Positions 1-6,081 of a stretch of 11,011 nt of DNA are shown here, in pieces. This stretch comes from Kordiimonadaceae bacterium (GTDB taxonomy: Bacteria > Pseudomonadota > Alphaproteobacteria > Sphingomonadales > Kordiimonadaceae). Position 1 is the first letter of the stretch. The number at the start of each line of letters is the position of its first letter. The translations under genes and the position numbers were made by a program. The notes beneath the pieces are model-generated. The model ran no database searches. It was given only the letters and a program-made list of their open reading frames with translations, and was not told where the DNA came from. The stretch is from the NCBI GenBank assembly GCA_014238195.1, contig JABABO010000031.1:1-11011 (forward strand), given 5' to 3'.

Positions 1-285
1 CAAAATAATCCAAACCATACCTACGTATCTAATATACGACCTTACCGTAAAATAAGGCGGCATATCTCGGAAATATAAACTATGATCAATAGACCACCGT
101 CCACATCTCCCTTCCATATCCAACAATGTCAAAGAGCAAAAATCACCTTACCGGAACTTCCAGTTCACAACTGTCATTTCGATTTGGTAAAGCCGGACCG
201 GACATTTCGTCAGCGTGCGGCAAGACGACTTTTATATAATAATCAAAGGCTTATTGTCAAGCATTTATTATACAGTTTATCATCA

Positions 286-389
286 AAAACCCGCATGGCA
301 TTCAGTCAAAATAACGCACTATCATCAAGAGCACATAGCCCTAAAAACAAGCCCATTAGAACGGTTTGCCATGTTGGTGAGCGGGTTTT
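286..389. repeat. Long imperfect inverted repeat followed by a T-run
   Basis: The left arm aaaacccgc (286-294) plus atggca (295-300) pairs with tgccat (367-372) plus gcgggtttt (381-389). This gives 15 base pairs interrupted by an 8-nt bulge (373-380) on the right side, around a 66-nt loop. About 28 nt further on is a T-rich tract (418-432, interrupted by one A). It could be a structured RNA or a distant terminator-like element. It does not match the core sites of an integron attC, and I recognise no RNA family. Confidence 0.4.
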
Positions 390-463
390 AGTGACATACA
401 CATCATAAGGCAAGCGCTTTTTTTATTTTTTTCGCATTTTTATACTGAACGATACCAATGCTC

Positions 464-475
464 CCAGATATCTGG
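464..475. repeat. Perfect 12-bp palindrome ccagatatctgg
   Basis: The 12 bases are exactly self-complementary. Short related words follow within 50 bases: gccagata at 484-491, and aaaactgcc at 479-487 and 501-509. This could be a protein-binding site upstream of the M23 gene, but a palindrome of this length can also arise by chance in AT-rich DNA. No factor can be named. Confidence 0.25.
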
Positions 476-594
476 TGAAAAACTGCCAGATAATTGACAG
501 AAAACTGCCAAAAAACTATCAGAAATTAAGGAAATGCCTTACAGAAACAAACCCAAGATACGGGACTAATTGGCCAAATAGCCACAAACTGATG

Positions 595-621
595 TTGCCC
601 TATATATATAAAGTCTATAGT
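595..621 (+). promoter_or_regulatory. Weak candidate promoter for the M23 gene
   Basis: A ttgccc hexamer (595-600) and a tatagt hexamer (616-621) resemble sigma-70 -35 and -10 boxes, but the spacing is only 15 bases rather than the usual 17. The AT alternation between them (601-611) would melt easily. Transcription from here would give a leader of about 115 nt that contains the hairpins at 632-699. This is an inference from base pattern only. Confidence 0.25.
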
Positions 622-631
622 ATCAGCCTAC

Positions 632-699
632 GATCCGCTTTTGGTGAGACCGCGATTTAAGAATCGCATGACCCAGTTGAGCGGATTGTGTGATTCTTA
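632..699 (+). promoter_or_regulatory. Leader with mutually exclusive hairpins before the M23 gene
   Basis: Three complementary pairs overlap. First, gcgatt (652-657) pairs with aatcgc (662-667) across a 4-nt loop. Second, atccgct (633-639) pairs with agcggat (680-686) and can enclose the first hairpin. Third, taagaatc (658-665) pairs perfectly with gattctta (692-699) and cannot form together with the first. The arrangement resembles an attenuator or switch in form. However, there is no T-run after any stem, and the ribosome-binding site at 733-738 lies outside all the pairings. The function is therefore unknown. Confidence 0.35.
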
Positions 700-743
700 G
701 GCCGTTTCAAAAACCCTGACGCCAAACGTGATGAGGATTTTAT

Positions 744-2333
744 ATGTCAGTCGCACAAAAAATTTCAAGAGCAGCTATAGCGCACCTTAGAAAACTGCAA
801 GAAAGTCTTACTGCTAGCAGGTTAAAACGACTCGCGAAATCTCTGAAACCTCTGAAATCTCTGAAATCTCTGAAATCTCTGGCTGCATACAGCGAACGAC
901 CTGCAGGCTTAGTGTTTATTGCGGCCATTCTGACGGCCTTAGTCATCCTCACCGTAAACAACAGTCATCACACAGATAGAACTGATTATCCCCATGATCA
1001 GGCAATAAATCATCAGCCATCCAATATAGCAATCAAGAATACTCATAATACTATAGATGATACCATGCAGCCTGCCCCACTAAAAAACACCTATAAAATC
1101 AAACGTGGTGAAACCTTGATCAAGCTTTTGCGCCGCGCGAATGTCTCGAACAGTCACGCACACAAAGCGGTGAATGTATTGAGCACAGTCGCCAATCTAC
1201 GGAAAATAAACGTTGGGGATCGTGTAGACATTACCAAACATCCGACCCGTCGCGATGAAATAACTGAGCTGGCAATGCGCACAGGATTTAACACACTTGC
1301 TAAAATTAAGCGCACTGCTGACGACGCTTTTTCAGCCAAGCTGGAAACAATCCCGACCTTAGCGCTTACACATATGGTGGAGGGTGTGATTGAGGATAGT
1401 TTATATCTGTCAGCTAAGGAGCAAGGATTATCTGATAAAGTCATTATTGAGATGATTAGACTGTTGAGCTTTGATGTTGATTTCCAACGGGAAATCCGTA
1501 CAGGCGATACGTTCAGGGTTTACTATGAGCGCACCTTCGCACCGTCCTACAGCGAAGTTAAAGACGGTCAAATTCTAAAGGCTGAGTTAGGGATGCGAAA
1601 GCGCACATTAGATGCCACTTACTATAGTGGTGCAGATGGTGTGGGCGAATATTTTGATGAAAATGGTAAAAGCACCAAAAAAGCCCTGATGAAAACACCC
1701 CTTGATGTGGCGGTTATTACATCCAGCTACGGCACACGGCGCCACCCAGTTCTGGGCTATAAGCGCAAACATAAAGGGGTTGATTTTCGTGCCCCAACTG
1801 GCACACCTATTTTTGCCGCAGGTCATGGCACCATCGAGCGCGCCAGCCGCTACGGGGCTTATGGCAATTATGTGCGTATTCGCCACAGCAATGGGTATAA
1901 AACGGCCTATGCGCACCTAAGCCGCTATGGGCGCGGTATCAAATCTGGCAAGCGCGTTAAGCAAGGCCAGATTATCGGCTATTCAGGGGCAACGGGCCGT
2001 GTCACAGCGGCGCACCTGCATTATGAAGTGCTGTATGACGGCAAGCATGTTAATCCCATGACGTTAAAAATGCCAACAGGGCGAGCCCTAGCGGGGCAGG
2101 AACGCGAAAACTATCTAACCCATCGCGGCCTGATCGTAGCGGACATCAAAACTATTCAATCCAGCCAGCAAGCTGTCGCCCTTGCAAAAAACACGCTGCC
2201 AATTGACACTCATGCCGCACAAAAGGCCGAGGCACATGAGGCACTTATTGGCGGACAATCGGGTGAGCAGCCAAGTACGCGCGCGCATAATACTCACACT
2301 GACGCACAAGCTGGCAGCTCAGCGCATCCGTAA
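744..2333 (+). CDS. Membrane-anchored M23 peptidoglycan DD-endopeptidase (Csd3/ShyA/MepM-like)
   Basis: This enzyme most likely cleaves peptide cross-links of peptidoglycan in the periplasm, allowing wall growth or remodelling. The start ATG has a gagg Shine-Dalgarno (733-736) seven bases upstream. Residues 1-53 are a basic cytoplasmic tail and 54-72 are a single hydrophobic anchor. Residues 117-165 form a LysM/OapA-like segment beginning YKIKRGETL. Residues about 212-295 resemble the Csd3 second N-terminal domain (VEGVIEDSLYLSAKEQGLSD onward). Residues about 325-438 are the M23 domain. Its zinc and catalytic residues are visible: H343 and D347 in HKGVD, H391 in AYAHLS, and H424 and H426 in HLH, so it should be active. 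The tail after 445 is polar and low in complexity. At 529 residues it is longer than MepM or ShyA because of the N-terminal tail and C-terminal extension. It stands alone with no operon partner in the window. The family call is strong; the exact bond cleaved is inferred. Confidence 0.9.
   Translation: MSVAQKISRAAIAHLRKLQESLTASRLKRLAKSLKPLKSLKSLKSLAAYSERPAGLVFIAAILTALVILTVNNSHHTDRTDYPHDQAINHQPSNIAIKNTHNTIDDTMQPAPLKNTYKIKRGETLIKLLRRANVSNSHAHKAVNVLSTVANLRKINVGDRVDITKHPTRRDEITELAMRTGFNTLAKIKRTADDAFSAKLETIPTLALTHMVEGVIEDSLYLSAKEQGLSDKVIIEMIRLLSFDVDFQREIRTGDTFRVYYERTFAPSYSEVKDGQILKAELGMRKRTLDATYYSGADGVGEYFDENGKSTKKALMKTPLDVAVITSSYGTRRHPVLGYKRKHKGVDFRAPTGTPIFAAGHGTIERASRYGAYGNYVRIRHSNGYKTAYAHLSRYGRGIKSGKRVKQGQIIGYSGATGRVTAAHLHYEVLYDGKHVNPMTLKMPTGRALAGQERENYLTHRGLIVADIKTIQSSQQAVALAKNTLPIDTHAAQKAEAHEALIGGQSGEQPSTRAHNTHTDAQAGSSAHP
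841..882 (+). repeat. In-frame 9-bp tandem repeat inside the M23 gene
   Basis: The unit ctctgaaat or ctctgaaac occurs four times in a row (841-876) and then a partial fifth copy follows (877-881). It encodes a basic, leucine-rich SLK-type repeat at residues 33-46, in the cytoplasmic tail just before the membrane anchor. Because the unit is nine bases, loss or gain by slippage would change the tail by three residues without breaking the frame. Confidence 0.9.
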
Positions 2334-2424
2334 ATCCCTAGGATTGAGCCTTGGCAACCATTTTATGCGCGCGCATATTATTTCGCTGACTAGCAAGGTT
2401 CATAATGGGCCAATGTTAGCCACA

Positions 2425-2467
2425 TATAGCCAAATGCGGTGAATTTTGAGCCTTTGATTTGGCTATA
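2425..2467. repeat. Perfect 11-bp inverted repeat, possible terminator or operator
   Basis: The word tatagccaaat (2425-2435) is exactly complementary to atttggctata (2457-2467), with 21 bases between. A hairpin this long downstream of the M23 stop could end its transcript. It is AT-rich, the loop is large and no T-run follows, so it is a poor intrinsic terminator. A DNA-binding site is the other option. Confidence 0.4.
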
Positions 2468-2492
2468 AGTATTTGTGTCGGTTCGACTTATC

Positions 2493-2518
2493 AATAAATA
2501 ATAAGATCATTATTCATT
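2493..2518. promoter_or_regulatory. AT-rich 26-bp dyad upstream of TBDR 1, possible operator
   Basis: The arms aataaataat (2493-2502) and attattcatt (2509-2518) are complementary at nine of ten positions around a 6-base centre. The right half (atcattatt) resembles half of a classical Fur box, but the full 19-bp consensus does not fit because the centre spacing is wrong. It lies about 260 bases before the receptor start and is not part of the cassette shared with TBDR 2. Iron control is therefore only a guess. Confidence 0.25.
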
Positions 2519-2608
2519 GGCCTCGCTATAATTCGTTTAGTTCATTAAGTATAATACATCACGGACCATGCCCATTTTATGATATTAAGGCCAGAAACAC
2601 TAACCATC

Positions 2609-2887
2609 GTTTATGTTTGTGGCGCAAATGACACAGTCAGCCGTTAATCCAAAGTTGGCAATGGTTAAATATGAAACTTTTTTTTACACCTCCCTAAGAA
2701 ATACCCTTATCCATGAAATGCGATCTTATTTTCGCTAATTCCGAGTACTTGGAAAGTAAATATAGAGAGGAAACACAGAGTGAATATAATAGATAAAACA
2801 TCGCGACGTTCGGCCCTGATGGGCAGCGCCGCCACATTGCTAGCCAGCCTTGCGCTGGGTACTGGTGCAATTGCACAAGATGCAGAT
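2609..2887 (+). repeat. Shared TBDR 5' cassette, copy 1 (upstream region, RBS, start, signal peptide)
   Basis: This segment matches 5805-6081 with about 18 substitutions and two single-base indels by hand alignment, roughly 93% identity. It covers 171 bases of upstream DNA and the first 36 codons of TBDR 1. The first 30 bases are identical in both copies and contain a small dyad tttg-5-caaa (2616-2628). A ttggca hexamer (2655-2660), also unchanged, could be a -35 box, but I see no clean -10 box. Similarity ends just after the signal peptide. Confidence 0.92.
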
Positions 2888-5617
2888 ACTGAAGAAGCAT
2901 CAGTCGAAGAAGTTGTTGTGACTGGTTCGCGGATTGCCCGTAAAGACTTGGTTGCAGCATCGCCTGTAAACGTAATTTCCACTGCGGCCATTGAGCTGGC
3001 GGGTGTGAACAGTGTTGCAACAATCCTTAACGAGCTGCCATCTGCGGGGGTTCCAGGGTCTGTTGATACAGGAACAAATTTTAGAACATCCACTACGGGG
3101 TTAAACACAATCGACTTGCGTAACCTTGGCAGCGAACGGACACTTGTTCTTGTTAATGGTCGTCGTCATGTTGGTGGTAGCGCTGGTTCCCCAACCGTTG
3201 ACGTATCAATGATTCCTGCACCGCTTGTAAAGCGTGTTGAGGTGGTCACAGGGGGCGCTTCTGCTGTTTATGGGTCAGAGGCCATGTCAGGCGTTATCAA
3301 CTTCATAATGAAAGACGACTATGAAGGCGTTGAAGTAAATGCCCGTTACGGCGATTCAGACCTTGGTGGTGCACGGGAAAAGGATATTTCAATCCTTGCT
3401 GGTCATAATTTCGATGATGATCGTGGTAATGCGACATTCTATCTTGGTTATAGTGATCGCGGCATTCTGCGTGCGACAGACCGTGAAATTTCAGCGAGTG
3501 ATGCGAACAACAGCTCTTTCGGTCCTAAAGGTAACTTCTTTGTGCCAGATTATGGTTATGTCACTCAGGATGAAAGTACAGGTCTTTGGGACAAAGACCT
3601 TGTCCTTGCAGAAGATGGCTTTGATCGTAATGCTGTGCGTTTGATTCGTGTGCCATCTGAACGTATTCAGTTTAACACAAGCATCAACTACGAAATTAAT
3701 GACAATGTTAATTTCTTTGGCGAAGCATCTTATGGGTCACTTGAGTCTTATTCACAGTTAGAGCCTTCAATCGTTGGTCAGTTTATTTCCGTTGGCAACA
3801 GTGTTCCTGATATTAACATTCCAATTGGTAATCCTTTTATTCCTGACGAGTTATTAGCCGCTGTTTTGGCTGGTAATCCAGACGCAACAGAATTCACAAT
3901 GCGTCGACGTTTTGTAGAAATTGGCCCGCGTACTTCTGACGTACAGCGTCAAACTTTCCGCACTACATTTGGCTTTGATGGTCAAATCAATGACAATTGG
4001 GGTTATGAGGTTTACTATCAATATGGCAAATTAACCCAAGACCAAACCAATGGCGGCGTTTTCAATACATTAAACTTCTATAACGCACTGCGTGCTGAAT
4101 CAGATGGCGCTGGTGGCTTTCAGTGTGTTGATGAATTTGCCCGTGATCTAGGCTGTGTCCCCATCAATGTATTTGGTGCTGGTTCTATATCTGGTGATGC
4201 CCTGACTTGGGTAAGCGTTGAAAGTCAGTTAACGTCCCGCATGCGCCAACAAGTCGCTGGGGCAACAATTACTGGTACAGTGATGGAATTACCCGCAGGT
4301 GACCTTGGTGTCGCGTTCGGTGCTGAGTGGCGCGAAGAACAAAGTTCCTATAATTCTGATTCGCTTGCTGCGTCTGGCCTAACATCGGGGAATACCATCC
4401 CCAATACGGTTGGCGAATATGATGTGAAAGAATTTTTTGCAGAAGCGATTGTCCCAGTCCTTGATGATCTGCCATTTGTGAATTATTTTGGCCTTGAACT
4501 CGCTGCACGTTATGCTGATTATTCAACAATTGGGGGTAACTGGGCTTATAAAATATCTGGTGATTGGCGACCGATTGAGGACCTACGTTTTCGTGGTGGT
4601 TTCTCCCGTGCTGTGCGGGCGCCGAATATTAATGAGCTATTTGACCCTGGAAGCGAGACTTTCCGCTCCTTCGTAGACCCGTGTGCCTTTGGTGGTGCAG
4701 GCGGCCAATCAGCAACAGGCGCTGCTGCCGACGTATACCAAGAACAATCGGCAACTGTGCAGGCTAACTGCGCAACAATCGCTGGCACAGCAACACTTGA
4801 TCCGTTTGCCAATAATATTCGTTCTGCTGGTGGTTTATCCGCTGGAAATCCTGACCTAGAAGAAGAGGTAGCCGAAACACTAACGCTTGGCTTTGTTTAT
4901 ACACCTTCATTCGTTGAAGGCTTGAATATCACAGTTGATTATTTTGACATCCAAATTGATAATGCAATTAACGCATTTCTTGCGCAAACAACTGCGGATC
5001 AATGTGTGCGTCAAGCGGATTTCCCAAATAATCCTTTTTGTGAACTGATTGAGCGTGCAGGCTCTGGCTCAGACATTCCAGGCCTTATTCTACGCATTAA
5101 CGCTCAGGCGATTAACGTGGCAACTTTCCAAGCGACTGGTTGGGATTTCGCTGTTGATTATGGCTTTGAGCTAGGCGAAGGGAACATGAACATCAATGTG
5201 AATGGTACCTATTCAACTGCCAATGACTTCCTGCCGTTTGACGGTGGCGACGTTATTGATAGCCAAGGCGAAATTGGTGTCCCTGATTGGAAAATTAACG
5301 CAACACTGACATATGATTGGAATAAGTTTCGCGTAGGTTGGAGCACACGCTTCATCGACGGTGTTCTTGTTGAAAACGATAGCCCAGATGCGTTCGGTAG
5401 CATTGGGTCATACTTTTATAATGACCTTCAAGTCCGCTACACAATCGACGATGATAGCCATTATGAAGTCTTTGCGGGTGTTGATAATATCTTTGATAAG
5501 GCACCACCTGTGCTTGGCCAAGGAATTCCTGGTGATGTCACAGGCACCAACACAGCCGCAGACGTCTATGACGCCATTCGCCGCTATTTCTACGCAGGCT
5601 TTAAGTTCAAGTTCTAA
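2780..5617 (+). CDS. TonB-dependent outer-membrane receptor 1
   Basis: A 945-residue outer-membrane barrel that should import an unidentified ligand using energy from TonB-ExbB-ExbD. The start is GTG at 2780, with a gagagg Shine-Dalgarno (2765-2770) nine bases upstream. Residues 1-32 are a signal peptide, probably cleaved after GAIA, with a twin-arginine-like SRRSALM at 8-14. A TonB-box-like EEVVVTG lies at 43-49. The plug spans about 57-176 and includes DLRNLGSERTLVLVNGRR and VEVVTGGASAVYGSEAMSGV. The barrel follows, with the typical AVRAPN (611-616) and NIFDKAPP motifs, and ends in aromatic FKFKF as expected for Bam recognition. Paired cysteines in likely surface loops (FQC...LGC, DPC...ANC, DQC...FCE) may form disulfides. 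No substrate-specific gene is adjacent, so iron-siderophore, sugar or another ligand cannot be decided. It is intact and has its own terminator. Confidence 0.95.
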   Translation: MNIIDKTSRRSALMGSAATLLASLALGTGAIAQDADTEEASVEEVVVTGSRIARKDLVAASPVNVISTAAIELAGVNSVATILNELPSAGVPGSVDTGTNFRTSTTGLNTIDLRNLGSERTLVLVNGRRHVGGSAGSPTVDVSMIPAPLVKRVEVVTGGASAVYGSEAMSGVINFIMKDDYEGVEVNARYGDSDLGGAREKDISILAGHNFDDDRGNATFYLGYSDRGILRATDREISASDANNSSFGPKGNFFVPDYGYVTQDESTGLWDKDLVLAEDGFDRNAVRLIRVPSERIQFNTSINYEINDNVNFFGEASYGSLESYSQLEPSIVGQFISVGNSVPDINIPIGNPFIPDELLAAVLAGNPDATEFTMRRRFVEIGPRTSDVQRQTFRTTFGFDGQINDNWGYEVYYQYGKLTQDQTNGGVFNTLNFYNALRAESDGAGGFQCVDEFARDLGCVPINVFGAGSISGDALTWVSVESQLTSRMRQQVAGATITGTVMELPAGDLGVAFGAEWREEQSSYNSDSLAASGLTSGNTIPNTVGEYDVKEFFAEAIVPVLDDLPFVNYFGLELAARYADYSTIGGNWAYKISGDWRPIEDLRFRGGFSRAVRAPNINELFDPGSETFRSFVDPCAFGGAGGQSATGAAADVYQEQSATVQANCATIAGTATLDPFANNIRSAGGLSAGNPDLEEEVAETLTLGFVYTPSFVEGLNITVDYFDIQIDNAINAFLAQTTADQCVRQADFPNNPFCELIERAGSGSDIPGLILRINAQAINVATFQATGWDFAVDYGFELGEGNMNINVNGTYSTANDFLPFDGGDVIDSQGEIGVPDWKINATLTYDWNKFRVGWSTRFIDGVLVENDSPDAFGSIGSYFYNDLQVRYTIDDDSHYEVFAGVDNIFDKAPPVLGQGIPGDVTGTNTAADVYDAIRRYFYAGFKFKF

Positions 5618-5804
5618 GAACTAAAAACCACCACTAAAAATTTAAACGGGGCCACGTGCCCCGTTTTTTTTACGTTGATCTATCCACAAAATATTTCAAT
5701 AGTATCCTCATAAGTATATAAAAATCTACTATTACTGAACTTGGATATAACCAATTGCGCTATATTGCTTCAATTCGATAAAATTCTAGCAAAACCCATC
5801 TAAA
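5618..5804. other. Spacer between TBDR 1 and the second cassette
   Basis: After the terminator (5644-5671) comes an AT-rich stretch without a reading frame or clear motif. With the first part of the cassette copy (5805-5973) it makes a 356-base gap between the receptor genes. I see nothing more in it. Confidence 0.6.
5644..5671 (+). terminator. Strong intrinsic terminator of TBDR 1
   Basis: A 9-bp stem, aaacggggc (5644-5652) with gccccgttt (5658-5666), closes a 5-nt loop. It is followed by an uninterrupted run of eight T (5664-5671). It lies 27 bases after the stop codon and should separate the two receptor transcripts. Confidence 0.95.
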
Positions 5805-6081
5805 GTTTATGTTTGTGGCGCAAATGACACAGTCCTTCGGTAATCCAAAGTTGGCAATGGTTAAATATGAAACTTTTTTTACACCTTTCTAAAAATTGCG
5901 CTTATCCATGAAATGCGATCTTATTTTCGCTACTCCGAGTGCTTGGAAAGTAAATATAGAGAGGAAACATAGAGTGAATATAACACATAAAACATCGCGA
6001 CGTTCGGCCCTGATGGGCAGCGCCGCCACACTGCTAGCCAGCTTTGCGCTGGGTACTGGTGCCATTGCACAAGATGCAGAT
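5805..6081 (+). repeat. Shared TBDR 5' cassette, copy 2
   Basis: This is the second copy of the segment at 2609-2887. The two single-base indels relative to copy 1 both lie upstream of the GTG: one T fewer in the poly-T tract, and actcc in place of aattcc. All differences after the GTG are substitutions, mostly silent or conservative. This is what is expected if coding begins at the GTG (5974) and the part before it is untranslated. Conservation of the leading 30 bases and of ttggca points to shared control of both receptors. Confidence 0.92.

Larger units (their letters stand above)
1..743. other. Intergenic region without a convincing gene
   Basis: No reading frame here looks like a real protein. 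The two longest forward frames (82-408 and 475-660) lack a good Shine-Dalgarno sequence, have unnatural composition and match no family I recognise. The sequence is AT-rich. It contains an imperfect inverted repeat at 286-389, a T-rich run at 418-432, a perfect 12-bp palindrome at 464-475, short repeats of the type aaaactgcc (479-487 and 501-509), and a possible promoter and structured leader before the gene at 744. I see no tRNA cloverleaf or rRNA. A gene on the left side of the window edge may use the first part as its flank, but that cannot be seen. Confidence 0.6.
2334..2608. other. Intergenic region between the M23 gene and the TBDR cassette
   Basis: No gene is visible. There is a perfect 14-bp palindrome tatgcgcgcgcata at 2364-2377; the word gcgcgcgcat also occurs in the last codons of the M23 gene near 2279-2288. 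An 11-bp inverted repeat (2425-2467) and an AT-rich dyad (2493-2518) are listed separately. I find no hairpin with a clear T-run, so the terminator of the M23 gene is not obvious. Confidence 0.6.

Noticed and set aside
286..389. Integron attC-like site
   Set aside because: The arms lack the paired core sequences of attC (the aac and gtt ends), and no integrase or cassette gene is present.
82..408. Forward frame of 108 residues in the left intergenic region
   Set aside because: It has no Shine-Dalgarno, an unnatural amino-acid pattern and no recognisable domain, and it overlaps the inverted repeat at 286-389.
475..660. Forward frame of 61 residues before the M23 gene
   Set aside because: Its composition follows AT-rich repeats, it has no ribosome-binding site, and it overlaps the candidate promoter and leader hairpins.
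2364..2377. 14-bp palindrome as terminator of the M23 gene
   Set aside because: It is a short alternating GC palindrome without a usable loop or T-run. It is more likely chance, and a similar word sits in the coding end of the M23 gene.
2493..2518. Definite Fur box
   Set aside because: Only one half resembles the consensus and the centre spacing is off, so it is kept as a generic dyad only.
2713..2796. Upstream ORF of 27 codons overlapping the TBDR 1 start, possible leader peptide
   Set aside because: In the second cassette the same ATG enters a different frame because of an indel, so the peptide is not conserved.
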